A stretch of 36,548 nucleotides of DNA, from IMG/VR virus record IMGVR_UViG_3300050821_004022, positions 1-36,548 of that record. The stretch is one strand, 5' to 3'. A program made the translations under genes and the position numbers. Position 1 is the first letter of the stretch, and each line of letters starts with the position of its first letter. This document shows positions 6,245 to 11,660 of the stretch, piece after piece. The notes under the pieces are model-generated. The model was not told the DNA's origin and made no database searches. It worked only from the letters and a program-made list of their open reading frames with translations. Origin of the DNA: a virus.

Positions 6245-7918
6245 ATGGAAATATGGCGATCTATTCCAAGGTGGCCTGCTTATGAGGCCAGTTCACTTGG
6301 CAACATTACCAAGCCAATTCCGCAGTCAGAGCCACTTGACGAGCGGCAGGTTCCCAACAATGCCGGCGGGCACGTCTACCAGATTGATGACTGGAAGCGT
6401 TTAGATCGCTTTCTGGTTCTGGGCAGCGATTCCAGCACGTACTACCAGAAGGCCGCCGATCTCACCCGAGAGAACGCCAAGTGCGTTGAACGCTGCTATG
6501 CGCTGGATTCCGCGCGCACCGTAGCGCGTATTGTGGAAATCTCGGATGGCGGTCGTGCACCGAAGAACGATCCTGCCATCTTCGCTCTGGCGCTCGGCGC
6601 AGCCTCGCCTGACGTGCGAACGCGCCAGCTTGCTCTGGGGGCCTTGCCGCAGGTTTGCCGCATCGGCACGCATCTATTCCAGTTCGTGACGGCAGTCCGT
6701 GCCCTTGGTCGCGGCTGGGGCCGGACGCTGAAGCGCGCCGTGGCTCGGTGGTACGATGAGAAGCCGGTCGATGCTGTAGCGTATCAGGCGATCAAGTACC
6801 GATCGCGTGAGGGCTATAGCCACAAGCGGCTGTTGCAGACAGCGCATCCGTCAGGGGGCGTCGTCAACGAAGGTCGCAACTTTGTAATACCTCTCGTAAG
6901 TCCAAAGAGGGCTGACGAGATGATCTCTAGGGTGGCGCTGTACCGTTGGCTCTGCGAGAAGGAATTTAACGAGAACAACCTTCCTGTCATTGTTCAGGCG
7001 CATCGTGCCGCGATGGCATCGACGGATGTCAAGACTTGGGTGCAGGGTGTCGAGTGGCACAATCTTCCGTGGGAGGCGCTACCGACTGAGGCCAACGCCA
7101 AGCCTGAGGTCTGGCAGGCAATGCTGCCCAAGATGGGCTTGACTGCCCTCATCCGCAATCTCGGCAACATGACACGCATCGGTGCCATCACACCGCTGTC
7201 CGATCACGAGCGCATTGCGGTTGAGCGCATCAAGGATCGTGATGCCTTGAAGAAGGCGCGCGTGCATCCATTCACGGTGCTCCAGGCGAAGGCGGTCTAT
7301 GCGACGGGGCGGGGCGTCAAGGGCAGTGGAACATGGTCGCCATCGGCGCCGATTATCGCAGCGCTTGAGGACGCATTCTATGCGGCGTTCGACAACGTGG
7401 TGCCGACCAACAAGCGCACGCTCATTGGGCTTGATGTGTCCGGCAGCATGAGTGCGCCATTCGGCGGCACTAGCATGAGTGTTGCAGAAGCCGCTGCTGC
7501 TATGTGCATGGTCACCGTTCGCACCGAGCCGTGGACGATGATTCGTGGCTTTGCTACGGACTTCCGTGATCTCGGCATCACGGCAAAGGATAGCCTCGAA
7601 ACGGTGTTGGCGAAGACGACTAGGCAGAACTTTGGTAACACTGACTGTGCTCTGCCGATGGTCTACGCGTGGCAGCACGACTTGAAGGTTGACGTGTTCT
7701 ACGTTTTCACGGATATGGAGACATGGGCCGGCTCAGTGCATCCCATGCAGGCGTTGCGTGACTATCGCTGGAAGAGTGGCATTAATGCCAAGCTGATCAC
7801 CGTGGCTATGACCAGCACAGGCTTCAGTATCGCGGACCCGAAAGACGGATGTGCATTAGATGTTGTAGGGTTCGACTCTGCGGCGCCGGCTGTGATGGCG
7901 GACTTTGCGAGGGGATGA
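6245..7918 (+). CDS. rsr: Ro60/Rsr-family TROVE protein
   Basis: A 557-aa orthologue of the Ro60 autoantigen (bacterial Rsr), a ring-shaped protein that binds Y RNAs and misfolded RNA ends and can recruit exoribonucleases. Residues about 1-385 are the helical TROVE ring. The rest is a vWA domain with MIDAS DVSGS at 397-401, Thr466 in the NTDCALPM motif and FTDMETWAG around Asp490, all typical. The length matches the family (about 540). The frame is open back to 6125 through the Y RNA, but the ATG at 6245 begins the conserved protein. Two Y RNAs precede it, as in bacterial rsr loci. Confidence 0.95.
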   Translation: MEIWRSIPRWPAYEASSLGNITKPIPQSEPLDERQVPNNAGGHVYQIDDWKRLDRFLVLGSDSSTYYQKAADLTRENAKCVERCYALDSARTVARIVEISDGGRAPKNDPAIFALALGAASPDVRTRQLALGALPQVCRIGTHLFQFVTAVRALGRGWGRTLKRAVARWYDEKPVDAVAYQAIKYRSREGYSHKRLLQTAHPSGGVVNEGRNFVIPLVSPKRADEMISRVALYRWLCEKEFNENNLPVIVQAHRAAMASTDVKTWVQGVEWHNLPWEALPTEANAKPEVWQAMLPKMGLTALIRNLGNMTRIGAITPLSDHERIAVERIKDRDALKKARVHPFTVLQAKAVYATGRGVKGSGTWSPSAPIIAALEDAFYAAFDNVVPTNKRTLIGLDVSGSMSAPFGGTSMSVAEAAAAMCMVTVRTEPWTMIRGFATDFRDLGITAKDSLETVLAKTTRQNFGNTDCALPMVYAWQHDLKVDVFYVFTDMETWAGSVHPMQALRDYRWKSGINAKLITVAMTSTGFSIADPKDGCALDVVGFDSAAPAVMADFARG

Positions 7919-8088
7919 TGTGGCTTTTCCTTTCCTGGGTCGGAATGGTCGGCTCGCTCTGTGTGGGTGCGGTGGTGATAGCGACTCAAGATGAGACCGC
8001 TGCACTTGTTATGTTGGCCCTAATGCTGATGTGGATTGGTGCTGGCATTATTGTTATACGTCAACGACGACAAGGAGAACTTAAATGA
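7915..8088 (+). CDS. small two-span membrane protein
   Basis: A 57-aa protein (MMWLFLSWVGMVG and onward) with two hydrophobic helices separated by about 6 polar residues (ATQDETA) and a basic tail RQRRQGELK. The ATGATG at 7915/7918 overlaps the Ro60 stop, so it is translationally coupled to Ro60. Function unknown. Confidence 0.6.
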   Translation: MMWLFLSWVGMVGSLCVGAVVIATQDETAALVMLALMLMWIGAGIIVIRQRRQGELK

Positions 8089-8480
8089 TCAAGAGCTTGA
8101 TTGGGCGGCCTATCGTGTTTGTTTATGTGGTGCTGGCGCTGGCGGCGGGTGGTCTGCTGTGCTTTAGTCACTTTTCCAGTCTGGCTGAAGCGCCTGGGGA
8201 GCTGGCGGCGTGGGACATCCCGCCGACAGGGAGTACAAAAACACTGCACATGTACGGGATGGATGGGCCGATGAATTACAGGTTCTGGCCCTACCAGTTT
8301 AGTCCAGCAACTTACCGTCCCGGTCAGCTTGCAACGAAAGTTCAGCGACCTCGTCCGGTGCGGGAGGCGCAGATCCATAAGCCTGCTCCGAGTCTTGGAA
8401 CTCTGACGCTGGGCAAGATCGCGATGACTGTCATGTGCTACGTGCGCGGAGATGATATCCGTTGCCGGAGGAGTGCCTAG
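8085..8480 (+). CDS. exported or membrane-anchored hypothetical protein
   Basis: A 131-aa protein with an N-terminal hydrophobic helix (about residues 9-27, IVFVYVVLALAAGGLLCF) that may be a signal anchor or signal peptide, followed by a Pro/Arg-rich region and a C-terminal TVMCYVRGDDIRCRRSA with two Cys that could form a disulfide outside the cytoplasm. It overlaps the preceding gene by 4 bases. Confidence 0.55.
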   Translation: MIKSLIGRPIVFVYVVLALAAGGLLCFSHFSSLAEAPGELAAWDIPPTGSTKTLHMYGMDGPMNYRFWPYQFSPATYRPGQLATKVQRPRPVREAQIHKPAPSLGTLTLGKIAMTVMCYVRGDDIRCRRSA

Positions 8481-8517
8481 GACTTTGTGAGGATGAGGAG
8501 CAGCGGGAGATGAACAT

Positions 8518-8739
8518 ATGGCAGACTTAGAGGTCGCAGAAGGCATCTCTGGAACGTTTTACTATCATCTTGCGCACTCCAGGAATCTCTTTAGCCTGTG
8601 TGGTGCTCGCGTGATGCACACAAGTATTCCGGTGTCCGCGTGGGGTGCGTGCACTCACGTTGGTGAACGATGGTGTTCACGATGCAGGACACTTGCGCAT
8701 GACACACCGCTTGGCGGTTCACCGGATGAAGTGCTGTGA
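8518..8739 (+). CDS. small Cys/Trp-rich phage protein
   Basis: A 73-aa protein of a type met in rhizobial and other phages: FSLCGARVMHTSIPVSAWG, then a Cys, then RWCSRCRTLAH. Four Cys in C-x-C spacing suggest one bound zinc. A good ribosome site (GGGAG) precedes the ATG. Role unknown, perhaps DNA or protein contact. Confidence 0.65.
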   Translation: MADLEVAEGISGTFYYHLAHSRNLFSLCGARVMHTSIPVSAWGACTHVGERWCSRCRTLAHDTPLGGSPDEVL

Positions 8740-8748
8740 GGAAGGACA

Positions 8749-9183
8749 ATGCGCTGTTACGTGTTTGACATTGATGGAACGCTCGCCGACATCACGCATC
8801 GCCTGCCGTTCATCCAGAAAGAGCCCAAAGACTGGGACGCGTTCTTTGACGCATGTTCAGAGGACAAGCCGATCCAGCACATGATCGAGGTGGCAAGGAC
8901 GCTTTATAGGTGTGATGCGGTCGTATTCGTGTCAGGCCGCGCCGAACGGTGTCGCAAAAAAACAGAGGTGTGGCTGATGGAGCATTTGTGGTTCTCCAAT
9001 CGGCTCTACATGCGTGGGAATGGCGATCATCGCCCTGACAATGAGGTCAAGAGCGAGTTGCTGGATCAGCTTCTGGCGGATGGCTACGAGCCGCAACTTG
9101 TGTTTGATGATAGAAAGGTTTGTGTTGACTTTTGGCGCAGCAGAGGGATTCCTTGCGCTCAAGTCGCCCCAGGTGATTTTTGA
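8749..9183 (+). CDS. HAD-family phosphatase, polynucleotide 3'-phosphatase-like
   Basis: A 144-aa HAD hydrolase. Motif I is FDIDGTLAD (residues about 6-14), motif II VSGR, motif III a Lys in EVKSELLDQ, and motif IV VFDDR. This size and motif text match the phosphatase half of phage polynucleotide kinase/phosphatase, which removes 3'-phosphates from nucleic acid ends, but a nucleotide phosphatase cannot be excluded; no kinase domain is present. It is encoded 0.8 kb after Ro60, in a block rich in RNA genes. Confidence 0.82.
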   Translation: MRCYVFDIDGTLADITHRLPFIQKEPKDWDAFFDACSEDKPIQHMIEVARTLYRCDAVVFVSGRAERCRKKTEVWLMEHLWFSNRLYMRGNGDHRPDNEVKSELLDQLLADGYEPQLVFDDRKVCVDFWRSRGIPCAQVAPGDF

Positions 9184-9416
9184 TGACAGCCATTGCAAGT
9201 GAGGTGGTTTCTCGTCTTCTGGACCTTTGGTCTGGCGAACACACTGACCGTTCGATTGCAGCGCAGCTCGGGATCACTCATAAGACAGTTGCCACATATC
9301 GGCAGAAGCATGGTCTGCCTCACTTGCAAAGCCTTCCGACCTGTAGTACATGCCTTCCTAGGCCCAGAAGCTGCTGTCTGCTGAGTTCCCCGCTTCCGCG
9401 TATCGCCACCGGTTAA
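9180..9416 (+). CDS. small helix-turn-helix protein
   Basis: A 78-aa protein overlapping the HAD gene by 4 bases. Residues about 13-45 (RSIAAQLGITHKTVATYRQK) form a clear helix-turn-helix of the type used by sigma-like and phage regulators. The C-terminal about 30 residues are Cys/Pro/Ser-rich and low in sense, so the end may be frameshifted or decayed. The TAA lies in the loop of the strong hairpin at 9403-9431. Confidence 0.6.
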   Translation: MMTAIASEVVSRLLDLWSGEHTDRSIAAQLGITHKTVATYRQKHGLPHLQSLPTCSTCLPRPRSCCLLSSPLPRIATG

Positions 9417-9618
9417 ATCGACCGGTGGCGAATTGGCGCGAACGTTTCTGTATCTCGGGGAGTCAACCAACAACAAGGTCACAGAGTTAAACGGCAGAAC
9501 GCCTCTGCCGATCAGGGCAGAGAAGACCGGGCTTCGCCTCTACCTTCCACACTATCCTGCGAATCCACGATCAGAACTGCCCTACGGCGCCGGATGTAAG
9601 CGCGTCGGGTTGTAGTTC
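9403..9618 (+). ncRNA. hairpin-dense stretch, candidate structured RNA
   Basis: About 215 bases with three strong hairpins and no convincing protein: an 11-bp perfect stem TCGCCACCGGT / ACCGGTGGCGA (9403-9413 / 9421-9431); CTCTGCC / GGCAGAG with a 6-nt loop (9503-9522); and a long imperfect stem (9574-9618, GAACT / AGTTC with inner GCGC / GCGC). TCCCCG before the first hairpin can pair with CGGGGA after it, making a closed domain. It ends 7 bases before a tRNA-Thr gene. No T-run marks a simple terminator. It lacks the Y RNA blocks. Confidence 0.35.
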
Positions 9619-9624
9619 ATTTAC

Positions 9625-9696
9625 GCCCTCGAAGCATTGACGGTGATGCGCTGCTCTCGTAAGGCAGATAACCGGCTTCAAGCTCCGGCGAGGGCT
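9625..9696 (+). tRNA. tRNA-Thr (anticodon CGT)
   Basis: Complete cloverleaf. Acceptor GCCCTCG / CGAGGGC (7 of 7 pairs), D stem GCAT / ATGC, anticodon stem CTGCT / GGCAG with loop CTCGTAA (anticodon CGT, reads ACG), 4-nt variable loop, T loop TTCAAGC. The T stem CCGGC / TCCGG has a C-T mismatch at the normally invariant 53-61 pair. CCA is not encoded (CCG follows). Confidence 0.82.
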
Positions 9697-9741
9697 CCGA
9701 TGGGTTCATTGCTCGGCTACGCCAAGGGCGAAGGTCCGTTC

Positions 9742-9972
9742 ATGGATCGCATCCGTAATCACAATCGGTGCCACTATTATGCGTTAAGCGAGATTCGCCG
9801 GCACGTTCCAGTCTGGCGCAGACTCGCGCGAGCGTTAGGCTGGCGTCGTCCGTGGGATCAGAAGTTCATGGAACTGACGTACTCGGCCGACCGCGGCCTG
9901 TACCAGTTGTTCTATCATTACGCGAAGTCGGACCATTCTCGTCGTGGCGAGGATGGGAAAGAATGCCCCTGA
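9742..9972 (+). CDS. small basic hypothetical protein between two tRNA genes
   Basis: A 76-aa Arg/His/Trp/Tyr-rich protein starting MDRIRNHNRCHYYALSEIRR. The ATG at 9742 has a GAAGG ribosome site about 6 bases upstream; an in-frame ATG at 9700 directly after the tRNA-Thr would add 14 residues. The frame runs back to 9637 inside the tRNA, which cannot be the real start. Its TGA lies inside the acceptor stem of the following tRNA. No domain recognised. Confidence 0.5.
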   Translation: MDRIRNHNRCHYYALSEIRRHVPVWRRLARALGWRRPWDQKFMELTYSADRGLYQLFYHYAKSDHSRRGEDGKECP

Positions 9973-10040
9973 AGCATTGGTGATGATGCGCGCCCCTTGT
10001 AAGGGCGATAACCGGGTTTGACTCCTCGGCAAGGGCTCCA
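9965..10040 (+). tRNA. tRNA-Thr (anticodon TGT)
   Basis: Acceptor GCCCCTG / CAAGGGC (6 of 7 pairs), D stem GCAT / ATGC, anticodon stem CGCCC / GGGCG, loop CTTGTAA (anticodon TGT, reads ACA), 4-nt variable loop, encoded CCA at 10038-10040. The T arm is irregular: CCGGG pairs with CTCGG only if the loop has 8 bases or one base is bulged. Its D arm and spacing closely match the tRNA-Thr(CGT) gene, suggesting an old duplication. Confidence 0.8.
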
Positions 10041-10121
10041 TAATAGCACATTGGAAGATCGGCCGTGCTAGCTGCGTCCTACTCGGGCAAAAGTGCCCAC
10101 GACTCAATGCGTCACCAATAC

Positions 10122-10184
10122 GGGCGAGCCCCAGGCATTCGGTTATCCCATGATAATGAACCGATCGCCGCTTTGTGTTCGCCC
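10122..10184 (+). ncRNA. Y RNA-like element 3 (compact)
   Basis: A 63-nt element closed by GGGCGA / TCGCCC (10122-10127 / 10179-10184). It has GAGCCCC, then TCGGTT (10139-10144) pairing perfectly with AACCGA (10159-10164), and ends CTTTGTGTTCG. Block order and spacing match the element at 6016-6080. It lacks a tRNA-like module. It lies just downstream of tRNA-Thr(TGT) and in tandem with the next element. Confidence 0.68.
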
Positions 10185-10192
10185 TCTTCGAT

Positions 10193-10282
10193 AGAACGAG
10201 CCCCTTGTGTTCGGTTACCGAATGTAGCCTCGACAGAGGTGGGGTGTCGAAACCCCGATCCGACGCAGCTTGTGTTCGTTCT
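10193..10282 (+). ncRNA. Y RNA-like element 4
   Basis: A 90-nt element. Closing stem AGAACGA / TCGTTCT (10193-10199 / 10276-10282) differs from the other elements but keeps pairing. It has GAGCCCC, TCGG (10211-10214), CCGA (10255-10258) and CTTGTGTTCG. The apical module holds CCTC-GACA-GAGG (10228-10239) and GGGG-TGTCGAAA-CCCC (10241-10256), possibly a reduced version of the tRNA-like module with a T-arm-like second hairpin. TTCGG can alternatively pair with the adjacent CCGAA. Confidence 0.62.
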
Positions 10283-10330
10283 TATGCCCTTTTCGGGCCA
10301 GTGGCGCCCGCCTACGCAAACAGGCAAAGC

Positions 10331-10666
10331 ATGAAAGTGATAGCCCAGAAAGTCGAGCAATCTGGCCCACCACTCTTCCGCCTCTACATCCACAGCGCCC
10401 CTCACAGGAGGATGCATCGTGTGGTGATCCAGCAATACCGGGAGAAGCTACGTCCGGCGTTCATGAAGCTGGGCGAGCCATTGCCGATCGACTACCCGAT
10501 AGAGTTGTCGGTGGTGTTTGTGAATCCATCCAGCCCGGACCTCGGGAACTTGTACCTTGCCCTTGAGCAAGCGCTGGATGGCAAGACACTCAAGAAGCCC
10601 GGCATTCTGGCTGACGACAGTCTTATCCAGGTAGTGCGTCATCTATCGAAGATGTATGTCACTTGA
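10331..10666 (+). CDS. rusA: RusA-family Holliday junction resolvase
   Basis: A 111-aa endonuclease expected to cut four-way DNA junctions as a dimer. The family signature is near the C-terminus: PDLGNLYLALEQALDG (first acidic site plus Asn) followed by GILADDSLIQV (paired Asp). The length fits RusA (about 120). The frame extends upstream to 10175, but that would translate through the Y RNA element; the ATG at 10331 starts the conserved MKV...GPP...Y region. Phages use such enzymes to resolve recombination and replication branches. Confidence 0.85.
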   Translation: MKVIAQKVEQSGPPLFRLYIHSAPHRRMHRVVIQQYREKLRPAFMKLGEPLPIDYPIELSVVFVNPSSPDLGNLYLALEQALDGKTLKKPGILADDSLIQVVRHLSKMYVT

Positions 10667-10691
10667 CACTATTTGTCACGTAGCTTAGCAT
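10663..10691 (+). promoter_or_regulatory. possible sigma70-type promoter
   Basis: TTGACA (10663-10668), a 17-base spacer and TAGCAT (10686-10691, 4 of 6 matches to the -10 consensus), 33 bases before the next gene. The -35 overlaps the rusA stop codon. Weak but well placed to transcribe the 10725 gene and the Met, Tyr and Phe tRNAs. Confidence 0.35.
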
Positions 10692-10724
10692 TGTCCCAAT
10701 GCCAGTTTAACAGGGATGTGTCAG

Positions 10725-11087
10725 ATGAGCGGTAGGCAAGATCAGGGTGTTCGGCAAATTCATCCCAAGTCCCTTGCCCTAATAGGCGATGAGGCGTGTC
10801 TGGAAATGTTGGCTCTTGCACGAGACTTGCGCAGCGGCGCTGTGCCGCCGGAAGACTATAATCAGACTCGGTTAGGTTACCGGTGCGGAGCGTCATGCTG
10901 CATTGCAGGGCATTTGAGACGACGGCTGTCTTGGGAAACATACGCGAAGATAAGAGGTGGTTGGGTTGCATGCGACAACGGGATTGTGGATTTGTTTGCG
11001 TCATACCATCCGTCTGATCCACACTTAGCCGCCGATGCGATCGAGCGGTTTGTGTTCGATTGTTCTGATGAACCTTGGAAAGTTTGA
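10725..11087 (+). CDS. hypothetical phage protein with Cys motif
   Basis: A 120-aa protein. A central GYRCGASCCIAGHLRRRL text (about residues 48-65) and a C-terminal AADAIERF helix recur in uncharacterised phage proteins. An ATG three codons earlier (10716) is too close to the ribosome site, so 10725 is chosen. Its stop touches the tRNA-Met gene. The string TTTGTGTTCGAT near its end resembles the Y RNA 3' block but is coding. Confidence 0.65.
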   Translation: MSGRQDQGVRQIHPKSLALIGDEACLEMLALARDLRSGAVPPEDYNQTRLGYRCGASCCIAGHLRRRLSWETYAKIRGGWVACDNGIVDLFASYHPSDPHLAADAIERFVFDCSDEPWKV

Positions 11088-11162
11088 TGCGGGGTGGAGC
11101 AGCGGCAGCTCGTTCGGCTCATAACCGAAAGGTCGGCGGTTCGAGTCCGCCTCCCGCTTCCA
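11088..11162 (+). tRNA. tRNA-Met (CAT), initiator-like
   Basis: Acceptor TGCGGGG / TCCCGCT with an unpaired T1-T72, D stem GAGC / GCTC giving an A11-T24 pair, anticodon stem TTCGG / CCGAA, loop CTCATAA (anticodon CAT), T arm GGCGG-TTCGAGT-CCGCC, encoded CCA. The 1-72 mismatch and A11-T24 are hallmarks of bacterial initiator tRNA; the full three G-C pairs in the anticodon stem are not present. It could carry formyl-Met in phage translation. Confidence 0.88.
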
Positions 11163-11168
11163 AGTCTA

Positions 11169-11255
11169 GGGCGAGTATGCAAGCGGCCAAAGCAGCTTGA
11201 CTGTAAATCAAGTCCCTTCGGGGTTCGGAGGTTCGAATCCATCCCTCGCCCACCA
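11169..11255 (+). tRNA. tRNA-Tyr (GTA)
   Basis: Type II tRNA with acceptor GGGCGAG / CTCGCCC, D stem TGC / GCA with AAGCGGCCAAA loop, anticodon stem CTTGA / TCAAG, loop CTGTAAA (anticodon GTA), a long variable arm CCC-TTCG-GGG, T loop TTCGAAT and encoded CCA. The T stem GGAGG pairs with CCTCC only if A11241 bulges out, which is unusual. It is 6 bases after the tRNA-Met. Confidence 0.9.
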
Positions 11256-11272
11256 ATTCTGAGGAAGCCAAA

Positions 11273-11491
11273 ATGGCGAAGATTGCCAAGTTCACAAGAT
11301 GGGGCATTACGCTTGAGCCCGGCGAGTCACCGTTCATGGTAGATATCGTGGCATCGCATGTCTTTGCGATGACGTTCTACCCTAAGTCTTCCTACGGCCC
11401 GAGAACCGAGATCATGTCTCCCCAAGGCTCGTGCATCTCTGTCTGTGAGACGCCGGGGCAGGTCACGGCAGCGCTGGGGCTTGATAAATAA
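11273..11491 (+). CDS. small hypothetical protein
   Basis: A 72-aa protein (MAKIAKFTRWGITLEPGESP) with a good GAGGAAG ribosome site, lying between tRNA-Tyr and tRNA-Phe. It looks like a single small beta-rich domain ending in a helix. No family recognised. Its TAA is 3 bases before the tRNA-Phe gene. Confidence 0.6.
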   Translation: MAKIAKFTRWGITLEPGESPFMVDIVASHVFAMTFYPKSSYGPRTEIMSPQGSCISVCETPGQVTAALGLDK

Positions 11492-11494
11492 TAC

Positions 11495-11567
11495 GCCTCG
11501 TAAGCTAATCTGGTGAAAGCGCCGCGCTGAAGACGCGGAGAGCATCGATCGAAACGATGACGAGGCC
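11495..11567 (+). tRNA. tRNA-Phe (GAA)
   Basis: Acceptor GCCTCGT / ACGAGGC (7 of 7 pairs), D stem GCT / AGC with an 11-nt loop containing GG, anticodon stem CCGCG / CGCGG, loop CTGAAGA (anticodon GAA), 4-nt variable loop, T stem CATCG / CGATG (5 of 5). The T loop ATCGAAA begins with A rather than T, and CCA is not encoded. It ends 15 bases before the IS target duplication. Confidence 0.78.
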
Positions 11568-11590
11568 TTGCAAGCTGGCACCAATTAATA

Positions 11591-11614
11591 GGGATTTATA
11601 TACTTGACTCCATC
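11591..11614 (+). repeat. left terminal inverted repeat of the IS
   Basis: GGGATTTATATAC, then T-TGA-C-TCCATC. It matches the reverse complement of 13405-13428 at 22 of 24 positions. It is preceded directly by the target duplication AATTAATA (11583-11590). Confidence 0.93.
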
Positions 11615-11660
11615 CTCGTTTCGGGCTAGATTTTCGCCAGAAATTGAGGGAGATCGGGTC

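Noticed and set aside
9433-9615. 60-aa TTG-started frame
   Set aside because: No ribosome site, no recognisable composition, and it spans three strong hairpins.
10175-10330. Upstream extension of the RusA frame by 52 residues
   Set aside because: It covers a Y RNA-like element and the extra residues do not look like a protein domain; the ATG at 10331 starts the family region.
11041-11066. Possible fifth Y RNA (GAGC followed by TTTGTGTTCGAT)
   Set aside because: It lies in the coding end of the 10725 gene, lacks the GCCCC, TCGGTTA and CCGA blocks, and forms only a small hairpin.
11495-11590. tRNA-Phe as a phage attachment site next to the mobile element
   Set aside because: The neighbouring element is a DDE-type IS with its own target duplication, and no integrase or repeated tRNA end is present in the window.
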